DNA of 64,000 nt. Source: Larsenimonas rhizosphaerae (GTDB taxonomy: Bacteria > Pseudomonadota > Gammaproteobacteria > Pseudomonadales > Halomonadaceae). The translations under genes and the position numbers were made by a program. The DNA lies in assembly GCF_023700005.1 (NCBI RefSeq), contig NZ_JAMLJK010000002.1, positions 62,001-126,000 on the forward strand, given 5' to 3'. A model generated the notes under the pieces. It searched no databases, was not told the DNA's origin, and worked only from the letters and a program-made list of their open reading frames with translations. Shown here in pieces: positions 8,428-16,927 of the stretch; position 1 is the stretch's first letter, and each line of letters opens with the position of its first letter.

Positions 8428-9381
8428 TCAGGCGTCGGGGGTGGAAGACGAGGGGGTCGAGCGCGGTGAGTTGATGGGCTCAAGGACAAGGTCGGTCCGT
8501 GAGGCGAGCTGGCGCATGGCCTCTGCCGCCGGACTGAGGGTGAGGTGACGAAGGCTGGCGATGCCCATGGACAGCGGTCGGGCGTCCTCCTCAAGCGTGA
8601 GCGCCACCAGACGTTTGCCATCGAACGCCTTGTCGGTCGTCAGCGGCGTGTTGAACAGCGAAAAGCCAAAGCCGTTGGCGACGAGGCCGCGAATCATGTC
8701 GAGTGATTTCGCCCGATAAATGATGTCGGGCACAATGCCCTCGGCTTCGAACAGGGAGAGAAAATATTCACGGCTCTGGGGCCAGTCCAGCAGCACCATG
8801 GGATGCTCGATGAGCCGGGCAAGGCTTACGCTGCCCTGCCGGGCGAGTGGATGATCCTCGGCCACGACGGCATAGGGAGGAAAGCGCGAGAGCGGGGTGA
8901 ACTCGATCTCCTGAGGCAGCTGAAGATCATAGGCAAACGCCAGTTCGTACTCGCCGTTGTGCAGCCCCTTGAGAATGTCTTCCTGCGTCATCTCGTGGCA
9001 GCTCAGGTTGACGTCCGGGTAGGCATCCGCGTACTTGCGCAGCAGGCGAGGGAGGAAAACGGGCGCAAACGTGGGAAACGCCACCAGCTTGAGTTCGCCG
9101 GCGATCGTATCTCCCAGCGACATTGCATACTGCATCAGATTGTCCGAATCGCGAAGCAGCTGCCGGGCTCGCGTCATCAGCTGTCTTCCCGAGGGGGTGA
9201 GGGACAGCCCCTGAGCATGATGGCGCACAAAGAGCTGAAGTCCCGTCATCTCCTCGATCTGGTGAATGGCGGCAGAGATCGAGGGTTGTGAAACATAGAG
9301 TTGTTTCGCGGCGCCCGTCACGCTGCCGAGTTCGCCTGCGACGACAAAATAGCGCAGTTGCTTGAGGGTAAATTGACGCAT
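8428..9381 (-). CDS. LysR-family transcriptional regulator
   Basis: A 317-aa LysR-type regulator. The N-terminal winged helix is clear: LKQLRYFVVAGELGSVTGAAKQLYVSQPSISAAIHQIE at residues 7-44, with LFVRH and LTPSGRQL following. The remainder is the periplasmic-binding-protein-like effector domain (about 95-300). The C-terminal tail is rich in Ser, Thr and Pro. It lies between the symporter unit and the M20/DUF1028/RidA/monooxygenase operon, all on the minus strand, and is the obvious local regulator of both. Confidence 0.92.
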   Translation of the reverse strand: MRQFTLKQLRYFVVAGELGSVTGAAKQLYVSQPSISAAIHQIEEMTGLQLFVRHHAQGLSLTPSGRQLMTRARQLLRDSDNLMQYAMSLGDTIAGELKLVAFPTFAPVFLPRLLRKYADAYPDVNLSCHEMTQEDILKGLHNGEYELAFAYDLQLPQEIEFTPLSRFPPYAVVAEDHPLARQGSVSLARLIEHPMVLLDWPQSREYFLSLFEAEGIVPDIIYRAKSLDMIRGLVANGFGFSLFNTPLTTDKAFDGKRLVALTLEEDARPLSMGIASLRHLTLSPAAEAMRQLASRTDLVLEPINSPRSTPSSSTPDA

Positions 9382-9489
9382 CGGTTCGGCCGTCCTGCAG
9401 TTGGAGTAAGCGTTACGCTGGAGAGAGTTCGTCTACCCACAAGCGTACCAGACGGCACCGATGCCGAAGGTCTGCCCTGCCTGGAATAG

Positions 9490-10731
9490 CTACCGGCCTG
9501 GCCGGGATGCCGCGATGAACGGCGCGTGGCCTCCATGGCTACTGTCACTGGCGTCTGTCGTCAAGGCGTCGACCATCTCGTGCAGCCAGGCAACGCACTG
9601 GTGCAGCTGATCCGTTTCGATGAACTCATCCGGTGTGTGGCCCTGCGCCATGTCGCCGGGGCCGCAAACGAGGGTCGGGATGTCGAGCCCATTCTGGAAA
9701 AGTCCGGCCTCGGTGCCGTAGCCGATGCGGGCGCGATCCTGATCCTCGATCAACCCCAGCGTGAACGCCAGCAGCGGGCTGGTTTCCTCGACCGAGAGCC
9801 CCGGATAGTCGCCGAGCCGGGTGACCTCGATGCGAGCCTCATCGTGATGCGCGCGCATGTCGGCTTCGACCGTCCTGGCGACGGCCGTGAGGGCCTCGAG
9901 CAGTGCTTCGGGATCATCCTCGGGGACGGTGCGCATCTCGATATCGAGATGGCATGTCGCCGGCACGATATTGAGCGCCTCTCCCCCCTGCACGACGCCG
10001 ACCTGAAGCGTGGTCCAGGGCACCGAAAATCGCTCGTCAAACGGGCCATGTTGGGCTTTTGCCCTTGCCTGCGTGTCGATCCACTGGATCATATGCCCTG
10101 CGGCATGAATCGCATTGACGCCCTCCGGGGCCATGCCCGAATGGCTCGCCTTGCCGGTGACCGACACCCGTATGGCGAGCTTGCCCTTGTGCGCCGTCGC
10201 CACCCGCATCCGCGTGGGTTCTCCGACGATGCAGGCCACGGGGCGATGGGCAACGCCCTTGAGATCGTCGATGAGACTGCGCACCCCGACGCAGCCGACC
10301 TCCTCATCGTGAGAGAAGGCGAGATGAATCGGCACGCCAAGCTCGGCCCGGGTCATCGCCGGCACGGTTGCAAGCACCGCGGCGAGAAAGCCCTTCATGT
10401 CTGCCGCGCCGCGCCCGTAGAGACGACCTTCCAGCGCCGTCAGGGTAAAGGGGTCGGTGTGCCAGGTCTGGCCGGTGACGGGAACAACATCGGTATGTCC
10501 CGACAGGATGACGCCACCACGGTCCTGCGGGCCGATGGTCGCGAAGAGATTGGCCTTCTCGCCGGTCGTGTCGAGTACGCGACGCGAGGCGACCCCGTGG
10601 TCGTCGAGATAGCACTCGATGAAGGCGATCAGTTCGAGGTTGGAGCGGTGGCTGGTGGTATCAAACCCCACTAGGGTGGTGAGCAGGTCAACGGCATCAG
10701 TAGTAGATGGCATGGCAGTTCGAAATCCCAT
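9490..10731 (-). CDS. M20-family deacylase, acetylornithine deacetylase (ArgE)-like
   Basis: A metal-dependent amidohydrolase of the M20/ArgE group, about 407-413 aa. Metal-site motifs are present: SGHTDVVPV (His and Asp), GRGAADMKG (Asp), DEEVGCVG (catalytic Glu), VGEPT, and a C-terminal GPGDMAQGHTPDEF with the last His. Starts at 10731 or 10713 are both possible; neither has a strong ribosome site. Its setting with a flavin monooxygenase, RidA and DUF1028, not with arginine genes, suggests it acts on an N-acyl catabolic intermediate rather than in arginine synthesis. Confidence 0.85.
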   Translation of the reverse strand: MGFRTAMPSTTDAVDLLTTLVGFDTTSHRSNLELIAFIECYLDDHGVASRRVLDTTGEKANLFATIGPQDRGGVILSGHTDVVPVTGQTWHTDPFTLTALEGRLYGRGAADMKGFLAAVLATVPAMTRAELGVPIHLAFSHDEEVGCVGVRSLIDDLKGVAHRPVACIVGEPTRMRVATAHKGKLAIRVSVTGKASHSGMAPEGVNAIHAAGHMIQWIDTQARAKAQHGPFDERFSVPWTTLQVGVVQGGEALNIVPATCHLDIEMRTVPEDDPEALLEALTAVARTVEADMRAHHDEARIEVTRLGDYPGLSVEETSPLLAFTLGLIEDQDRARIGYGTEAGLFQNGLDIPTLVCGPGDMAQGHTPDEFIETDQLHQCVAWLHEMVDALTTDASDSSHGGHAPFIAASRPGR

Positions 10732-10834
10732 GAAGGAACGGCGCACACGATGATGTGTCATGTGCGCCGTCAGGAAGGAAGCAGGCTTCTCGGCAGGCCG
10801 CCGGTCAGCGGCCATGTTCTGGCGAAGCCGGGGC

Positions 10835-11509
10835 TTAACGCACGTCTCCCGGCACGCCATAGGAGGGCGACTCATCGGGGCGGACAGCGCGACAGACGTA
10901 GTCGTCGCGCTGGGGCAGGTAACGCGTCCAGAGCTGGCGCAGTTCGACGATGGGGTCGTCGTGCCAGTCGACACGCAGGTCGACGACCGGCCAGCTGGCC
11001 TGACTGGTGACCTTCAGGCCTGCGGAGTGGACGGGGCCCATTTCGCCGCCGGCGTCGACGCCCGCGGCCAGGGCCACCAGCAGACGCTCGGCCAGTTCGC
11101 CCGTGGCGTTTTCGAAGGCGGCGACCGTGACGTCGACCACGCTGGCCTCCGCCAGCATGTTGCCCCCCGCCACGCAGTCGTTGCCGGCACGCGTCGCATG
11201 AATGCCCAGCGTCTCGGCGCCGCTGTGAACGGCGCTGTCGCCGTGGGCATCGAGCACCTGAAGCTGGCGCCACTCGGGATAGTCTTCACTGTCCAGCAGT
11301 TTCGTCAGCACCTCGCCGGCGGTCAGGCCGGAGTGCAGATGTTCGAGCCCCAGCTGACCAAGCACCGGATTGGTGACGTTCTGCGTCAGCACCACCCCAT
11401 GGCGCGGGCCGACGAAGACGCAGCGGCTGGCCACACAGATGCTTGATGAGGTGATGGCCGCGCCGAACTGGCCTGTCTCACGGCAGAAACCGGCAATCGA
11501 TAGCGTCAT
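10835..11509 (-). CDS. DUF1028 family protein (Ntn-hydrolase-like)
   Basis: A 224-aa DUF1028 protein. The family start MTLSIAGFCRETGQFGAAITSSS, residues 1-23, and the AGNDCVAGGNMLA segment near 108-120 are characteristic. The family has an Ntn-hydrolase-type fold, but its reaction is unknown. Its ATG overlaps the stop of the RidA gene by 4 bases (ATGA), so the two are translationally coupled. The grouping with RidA, a monooxygenase and an M20 hydrolase implies a role in breaking down a nitrogen-containing compound. Confidence 0.85.
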   Translation of the reverse strand: MTLSIAGFCRETGQFGAAITSSSICVASRCVFVGPRHGVVLTQNVTNPVLGQLGLEHLHSGLTAGEVLTKLLDSEDYPEWRQLQVLDAHGDSAVHSGAETLGIHATRAGNDCVAGGNMLAEASVVDVTVAAFENATGELAERLLVALAAGVDAGGEMGPVHSAGLKVTSQASWPVVDLRVDWHDDPIVELRQLWTRYLPQRDDYVCRAVRPDESPSYGVPGDVR

Positions 11510-11931
11510 TGGTCACTCTCCTGTTGGGGAATAACGGCGATCACGTCGATTTCCATCAGCCACTCGGGCTGGGCCAGTCCCGCGACCACCAGACCGGTGG
11601 AGATGGGAAACACTCCCTTGAGCCACAGCCCGACTTCACGATAGACCGGCTCGCGAAAGCGAGGATCAGTGATATAGGTCGTGGTCTTGACGATATGCGA
11701 GAGGTCGCTGCCCGCCTCCTTCAGCAGCTGGGCGACGTTTTTCATCGCCTGTTCTGCCTGGGCGCGCGGGTCGCCGAGGCCGACGAGATTGCCGTCGAAA
11801 TCGGTGCCGACCTGCCCGCGGACATAGACGGTGTCACCGGCCCGCACGGCCTGGCACAGGTCGTTGTCCAGGCTCTGATTGGGGTAGGTGACCCTGGTAT
11901 TGAACATGCGAATACGTGTATGCGTCGGCAT
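11506..11931 (-). CDS. RidA family protein
   Basis: A 141-aa YjgF/YER057c/UK114-type protein. RidA proteins hydrolyse reactive enamine/imine intermediates. The C-terminal half shows KTTTYITDPRFRE and the PEWLMEIDVIAV ending with the usual conserved Glu of the pocket. The N-terminal residues through about 20 vary from canonical RidA and may indicate a catabolic subgroup. Its start overlaps the monooxygenase stop by one base (TGATG) and its stop overlaps the DUF1028 start, so three genes are coupled. Confidence 0.88.
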   Translation of the reverse strand: MPTHTRIRMFNTRVTYPNQSLDNDLCQAVRAGDTVYVRGQVGTDFDGNLVGLGDPRAQAEQAMKNVAQLLKEAGSDLSHIVKTTTYITDPRFREPVYREVGLWLKGVFPISTGLVVAGLAQPEWLMEIDVIAVIPQQESDQ

Positions 11932-13229
11932 CAGATCGTCCTCTCGACATCGGCGGGCGTGCCCTGTGGCTGGGCGTCGGCGTGATAGGCCAGATACTTG
12001 CGCTGGGTCGCGATGTGGTCAGCGACGTGTTTGGCGTCGTGCCAGACCCCCCAGATGAAGCTCGACCCGCGACGGGAAAGCCACGGCAGGCCCAGGAAAT
12101 AAACGCCCGGCTCTTTTGAGACGCCGCGCTGATGCTGGGGTTTGCCCTGGTCGTCAAAGGCATCGACATTCAGCCAGCTGTAATCCTGGGAAAAGCCGGT
12201 CGCCCAGACGATGTTGCTCACACTAGCGGCGTCGAGGTCGAGCGAGCTCAGCGGGTTCGTCAGGCAATCCGGGTCGGGCAAGCGTTCCCGCGCTTCAGGG
12301 TCAGGCGGCAGATCAAGCCCGTTGCGGGCCGCGTAGGCATCCGCGGCGTCCAGCAGCGAGAGATGGTTGGCATCGCCCAGGGCGATGTTTTGCACCAGGT
12401 CCGACTCGAAGGTCACCATGCCTTCATCAAACCCCTGGGTTCTGCCCACGAGTGTCATGCCGCTGGCGGCAAGGCGGCGAAAATCGATCGTATTACCGCC
12501 TCGTGCCCCGCTCACGGCGATGGTCACATGCTCGGTGCCCGGCTTCATCGCCTCGGCATCCCACTCGCCCAGCACGCCCAGCCACCAGCAGAAATCACGG
12601 CCGCGATAGGTGCGCGGCGGACGGTGATGCGGGCCCACGGAGAGATAGACCTGTCGGCCTGCACGCATCAGCTCTTCGGCAATCTGAACGCCTGATGAGC
12701 CTGCACCCACCACCAGCACGGCGCCCTCGGGCAGCTGCTCGGGATTGCGGTATTCGGAGCTGTGGATCTGAGTCAGTGCATCGGTTCGAGGCGCAATCGG
12801 CGGAATCAGCGGTCGCTGAAACGGCCCCGTAGCGACCACGACGCGGGCAGCCTCCAGCGTGCCTTCCGAGGTCTTGATGGTGAACCCGGGGCGGCCTTCG
12901 TTGCGCACCACCGACGTTACCTCGACGCCGGTCTGGACGGGGGCATCCATGTTCGCTGCGTAGGTTTCGAAATACGCTGCGACCTGTTCCTTGCCCGCAA
13001 AGGCATCGGGGCCGACATCGGCAAAGGTCATGCCCGGGAAGCGATCATGCCAGGCCGGGCCATTGGCCACCAGGGAGTCCCAGCGCTGTGTGCGCCAGCG
13101 TTCCGCGATGCGGTCGCGCTCCAGTACCAGGTGTGAAACACCCGCCTGTATGAGATGTTCGCTCATGGCGATACCGGCCTGTCCGGCGCCAATTACGAGC
13201 GTGTCAACGTAGCTTTTCTGCAGAGCCAT
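11931..13229 (-). CDS. Flavin-containing monooxygenase-like NAD(P)-binding oxidoreductase
   Basis: A 432-aa flavoprotein of the FMO/YUCCA/CzcO-like group. It has two Rossmann motifs: FAD site VIGAGQAGIAMSEHL near residues 12-26 and NADPH site VLVVGAGSSGVQIAEEL near 170-187. The FMO-type FATGY-like motif appears as VVWATGFSQDYSWL, here IVWATGF. It probably N- or C-oxygenates an amine or ketone. The ATG at 13229 begins the homologous region. It is the first gene of the coupled run with RidA and DUF1028 and the M20 hydrolase. Confidence 0.85.
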   Translation of the reverse strand: MALQKSYVDTLVIGAGQAGIAMSEHLIQAGVSHLVLERDRIAERWRTQRWDSLVANGPAWHDRFPGMTFADVGPDAFAGKEQVAAYFETYAANMDAPVQTGVEVTSVVRNEGRPGFTIKTSEGTLEAARVVVATGPFQRPLIPPIAPRTDALTQIHSSEYRNPEQLPEGAVLVVGAGSSGVQIAEELMRAGRQVYLSVGPHHRPPRTYRGRDFCWWLGVLGEWDAEAMKPGTEHVTIAVSGARGGNTIDFRRLAASGMTLVGRTQGFDEGMVTFESDLVQNIALGDANHLSLLDAADAYAARNGLDLPPDPEARERLPDPDCLTNPLSSLDLDAASVSNIVWATGFSQDYSWLNVDAFDDQGKPQHQRGVSKEPGVYFLGLPWLSRRGSSFIWGVWHDAKHVADHIATQRKYLAYHADAQPQGTPADVERTI

Positions 13230-13620
13230 GATGTTGTTTTCCGTTGAGTAGGTGAAAGGCGGGGGTGATACCGACACTGTCTCGCCTATCGATCGTCGAA
13301 GAGAGATCGGGTGTAATTACCTGGAGGTGCGGTGGCATGCCCCGGGGCCGTGTGAAGGCAAGGGCTGTGGGGGAGGCATATCGAACAGGGAGACGGCTGA
13401 CATGGGGGCTTCCTCGGATTTTATTGTGCCTGGAAGCTTACGAAGTCGGAGTGGATCATTAAAATATACTTATTTTTTCTTTTGGATCAGCTTTAGTAAT
13501 CCTGGTGTGGCGAACACTCATGCTGGGCCCGCGTGTTCACCGAAAGATGCGTGAATCGGCCGGATGCAGCGGCCAGGGCACGACTCCATGCCCGTGCCGC
13601 GGCTGATGCGATGCCCGGCC
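13230..13620. promoter_or_regulatory. Promoter region of the monooxygenase operon
   Basis: No gene is supported. The stretch 13452-13495 is markedly AT-rich and holds TTAAAATATACTTAT (13459-13473), resembling the element at 8337-8351 ahead of the symporter operon. It is about 230 bp upstream of the monooxygenase ATG. The remainder shows no recognisable structure. Confidence 0.4.
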
Positions 13621-14358
13621 CTATCCGAACGCATCGAGCGCCAGGTAGTCACTGTTCTGTTCCCGGATCTCATGGCCCTGGGCCCGAATCCGGTCGCCCA
13701 CGGCGTGAGCGTGAGGCCGCTCGGCCATGGCCTCAAGCCATGCCTTCACGTGGGGGTAGTTCTTGAACCGATAGCCGACCGCCATGATTTGATGCAGCTC
13801 GCAGCTGATGGCGAGATCGGCAAGTGTCGGGTGTCCATCGCCGGTCAGGGCAGGAGTGCCCTGCTGCTGGCGTGAAAGGTGGGCCTCCAGCATGGCAAGG
13901 CCGGGTGTGAGGCCGTCCTGAAGTGGCGTCAGTAACGTGGATTGAATCTCGCGCTTGAGCATCGGCAGGGTCTGATGCAGGTTCATGATGTGATGAAACA
14001 TGTCATGTCGGCGCACGTTGCCGTGGTGCCAGTCGAGCCATTGATCGATGCGTGCCGAGCGGGCTGGGTCGGCATCACCCGGATACCAGCGCTGCGCGCC
14101 CTCCTGATCTGCCGCGGTGCGGCACAGATACCGCATGATGGCGTGGCTTTCACCCAGATACAGCGGCGTGCCGTGATCGTCGACCCAGAGCGCGGGGATG
14201 GTCTGCAGGGCATTGATGTGAGTAAACCAGTCGGTATGGGTCTCGCCGCCGGCAAAATCGACTTCATGGAAAGTGTGTTCGATGCCCAGCTCGCGCAACA
14301 GGATGTCGACGGCTCTTGAGGGTTGAGACAGGCGATGGGCGTAGAGTGTGATGGTCAT
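13621..14358 (-). CDS. Glutathione S-transferase family protein
   Basis: A 245-aa cytosolic GST. The N-terminal thioredoxin-like domain is seen in ITLYAHRLSQPSRAVDILLRELGI and in LQTIPALWVDDHGTPLYLGESHAIMRYL, where the cis-Pro and the ES glutathione-binding pair (near residues 54-68) are present. The helical C-terminal domain follows (about 90-230). The Ser near residue 11 in LSQPSRA suggests a theta-like active site. Substrate is unknown. The start at 14358 fits the family; it is divergent from the LuxR gene next door. Confidence 0.88.
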   Translation of the reverse strand: MTITLYAHRLSQPSRAVDILLRELGIEHTFHEVDFAGGETHTDWFTHINALQTIPALWVDDHGTPLYLGESHAIMRYLCRTAADQEGAQRWYPGDADPARSARIDQWLDWHHGNVRRHDMFHHIMNLHQTLPMLKREIQSTLLTPLQDGLTPGLAMLEAHLSRQQQGTPALTGDGHPTLADLAISCELHQIMAVGYRFKNYPHVKAWLEAMAERPHAHAVGDRIRAQGHEIREQNSDYLALDAFG

Positions 14359-14498
14359 GGGCAGCCTCCTTGCCAGGGGTGAACGACGCAAGGGTCAGTC
14401 TAGTCCGATGCGCGCGCTCGGGTCGACGCGAGGGGGCGGACTTGAAATCCATGCGGATATGCCGTTATCTCTGGGGTGTTACGGCACAGGAACTTCTC

Positions 14499-15356
14499 AT
14501 GACGCCAGTCACTTCTTCCCTGGACGGCTTTCTGACGCACAAGGCCGCTGCCGATTGGCATCAGGCACTGGCGCGCTTGTTTTCGCGCTCAAGCACCGCT
14601 GAGTTTCCCGAACACCTGACCCGCTTTCTACGTCAGATCACCGACATTCAGTCCATCCTGATCAGTACCTACAAGGGCCGCGCCCGACCGTTGATGATTC
14701 GTGACGATTACGCCAGTGACCTGCGTGAACACGCCATCGGGCGGTATCTCGGCAAGGCGTATCTGCTTGATCCGTTCTTTACCGCGATTCAGCGCGGAGC
14801 CGATCAGGGGGTGTATTCGCTGCGGGAGCTGGCGCCGGATCGCTTTCACGAGAGCGAGTATTATCAGTACTACTATCGCGCGCTGGATCTGAGCGACGAG
14901 GTCGGCATTCTGGCCCGCGTGGATGCCAACGTCGTGATGATGGTGTCATTGGGGTTTCGCGAAGAGTGCGCGCCGCTGACGCGCCGAAGCCTGCATGCGC
15001 TTCGAAGCGTGGCACCGGTACTTCAGGTGATGCTCACCGAATTCTGGCACTGGCAGGCCGGGCTGTTTCAATCCCATACGGATACCCAGGCACCGATCGA
15101 GCTGGCGTTTGCCAGTTTCGGCGAGGGGCTTCTGACGCCGCGTGAACAGGAAATCGTGCATCTGCTGCTGGCCGGGCACTCGACCAAGTCGGCTGCTCGA
15201 GAGCTTGGCATCAGCGATGGCACGGTCAAGGTGCACCGCAAGAACCTGTACCAGCGTCTGGATATCTCGACCCAGTCGCAGCTGTTCAGGCTGTTTCTTG
15301 ATCACGTGGCGCTGGTCTCACGGCGTCAGCCAGGCGGGCCGGCCGCCCCTGCCTGA
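14499..15356 (+). CDS. LuxR-family transcriptional regulator
   Basis: A 285-aa regulator with a clear C-terminal GerE/LuxR helix-turn-helix: LTPREQEIVHLLLAGHSTKSAARELGIS and the following TVKVHRKNLYQRLDI, about residues 206-255. The N-terminal 190 residues are an uncharacterised sensor region without an obvious receiver or autoinducer motif. An AGGAA element lies 11 bases before the ATG at 14499; upstream in-frame starts exist but look less likely. It precedes, on the opposite strand, the PuuC-like dehydrogenase and may control the polyamine genes that follow. Confidence 0.85.
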   Translation: MTPVTSSLDGFLTHKAAADWHQALARLFSRSSTAEFPEHLTRFLRQITDIQSILISTYKGRARPLMIRDDYASDLREHAIGRYLGKAYLLDPFFTAIQRGADQGVYSLRELAPDRFHESEYYQYYYRALDLSDEVGILARVDANVVMMVSLGFREECAPLTRRSLHALRSVAPVLQVMLTEFWHWQAGLFQSHTDTQAPIELAFASFGEGLLTPREQEIVHLLLAGHSTKSAARELGISDGTVKVHRKNLYQRLDISTQSQLFRLFLDHVALVSRRQPGGPAAPA

Positions 15357-15376
15357 CGGAAGTATGACGCTGGTGA

Positions 15377-16882
15377 TCATGCCTTGACGTTCAGCGCCAT
15401 CCATACCGCCTTGAGCTCGGAGTATTCCTCAAGGCTGTGGTAGGACTTGTCTCGCCCGTTACCGGACTGTTTGACGCCACCGAAGGGCATGGTCATGTCG
15501 CTGCCCGCCCAGTTATTGACGTAGACCTGGCCGGACCTGAGCCGCCGGGTCACCCGCATGATGCGATCGATATCCTGACTCCAGAGTCCGGCAGCCAGGC
15601 CATAGACACTGTCGTTGGCCAGCGCGATGGCCTCGTCTTCACTGTCAAAGCCCATGATCGAAAGCACCGGCCCGAATATTTCCTCGCGTGCGATGGTCAT
15701 GTCGGCGTTCACGTCATTGAAGATGGTCGGCGGAATGAACAGCCCCGGGCCGTCAAGAGCCTGGCCTCCGGTGCACAGGTGGGCACCTTCCTCGACGCCG
15801 CGCCGGATATAGGTCATGACCCGGTCATACTGCGCCTGATCCACCATGGCGCCCATCGCCGTGGCAGGGTCGAGGGGGTCGCCTGGCTGCATGTGCTCGG
15901 CGGCGGCCACCACGCGCTCCACCAGGGCATCACGAATGCGGTTGTCCACCAGTAGCCGTGATCCCGCGATACAGACTTCGCCCTGATTGTGAAAGATCGC
16001 GCTGGCGGCGTGGGCAGCCACCGCGTCCAGGTCTCGGCAGTCGGCAAACACCACGTTCGGGCTCTTGCCGCCGCATTCGAGGTAGACCTTCTTGAGGTTG
16101 GACCGGCCGGCGCACTGCATGAGCTGCTTGCCGACCTGCGTCGACCCGGTAAAGGCGAGGCAGTCCACATCCATTGACAGCGCCAGCGCCTGACCCACGG
16201 TATGCCCGTACCCCGGCAATACCTGGAAGACGCCGTCTGGCACGCCGGCTTCGGCGACCAGCGCAGCCAGTCGGAGCGCCGACAGCGGCGATTTCTCGGA
16301 CGGTTTGAGAATCACGCTGTTGCCTGCGGCCAGGGCCGGTGCGATCTTCCAGGCGGTCATCATCATCGGAAAGTTCCACGGCACGATCGCGGCCACGACC
16401 CCGAGTGGCTCCCGAAGCACCAGCCCCAGGTGCTCCTCGCCGGTCGGGGCAATCTCGCCATAAAGCTTGTCGATGGTTTCGGCCTGATAGCGGATGCAGC
16501 CGATGGCGCCATCCAGATCCCCCAGGGCGCTGGTGATCGGCTTGCCCATGTCCAGGGTGTCCAGCAGGGCCAGCTCGTGACGGTGGTGAGCCATCAGGTC
16601 AGCGAGGCGCAGCAGGGTGCGCTTGCGCTCGGCGGGAGGGCGGCGAGACCAGTGCCCTGCCTCGAAGGCACGGCGCGCATGGCGCACGGCGGCATCGGCT
16701 TCCGGGGCATCGCAGGCGACGACCTCGGCCAGTACTTCACCGGTTGCCGGATTGAGGGTGGTCAGACGTGCCCCGTCCTGGGCGGCGGTATGGCGCTGGC
16801 CGATCCAGGCGCGGGTTTCAAGGTGAAGCTGGCTGGCCAGGCGTTGCCAGTCAGCGTGGGTCTCGGGCGTGGTATGAGTCAT
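15377..16882 (-). CDS. Aldehyde dehydrogenase, PuuC-like (gamma-aminobutyraldehyde type)
   Basis: A 501-aa NAD(P)-dependent aldehyde dehydrogenase. Signature pieces: VVAAIVPWNFPMMM (cofactor), FTGSTQVGKQL, LECGGKSPNVVFADC (general-base Glu), NQGEVCIAGSRLLV (catalytic Cys) and EEIFGPVLSIM. The overall sequence resembles PuuC, which oxidises gamma-glutamyl-gamma-aminobutyraldehyde and related omega-amino aldehydes. A GGAGA ribosome site favours ATG at 16882 over 16900. It is transcribed with nothing obvious upstream except the carbamoyl hydrolase 45 bp away, consistent with putrescine breakdown. Confidence 0.85.
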   Translation of the reverse strand: MTHTTPETHADWQRLASQLHLETRAWIGQRHTAAQDGARLTTLNPATGEVLAEVVACDAPEADAAVRHARRAFEAGHWSRRPPAERKRTLLRLADLMAHHRHELALLDTLDMGKPITSALGDLDGAIGCIRYQAETIDKLYGEIAPTGEEHLGLVLREPLGVVAAIVPWNFPMMMTAWKIAPALAAGNSVILKPSEKSPLSALRLAALVAEAGVPDGVFQVLPGYGHTVGQALALSMDVDCLAFTGSTQVGKQLMQCAGRSNLKKVYLECGGKSPNVVFADCRDLDAVAAHAASAIFHNQGEVCIAGSRLLVDNRIRDALVERVVAAAEHMQPGDPLDPATAMGAMVDQAQYDRVMTYIRRGVEEGAHLCTGGQALDGPGLFIPPTIFNDVNADMTIAREEIFGPVLSIMGFDSEDEAIALANDSVYGLAAGLWSQDIDRIMRVTRRLRSGQVYVNNWAGSDMTMPFGGVKQSGNGRDKSYHSLEEYSELKAVWMALNVKA

Positions 16883-16927
16883 GACAGTCTCCGTGGACAA
16901 GGTGGCGCGTACGTCAGTCAGGCCGCA

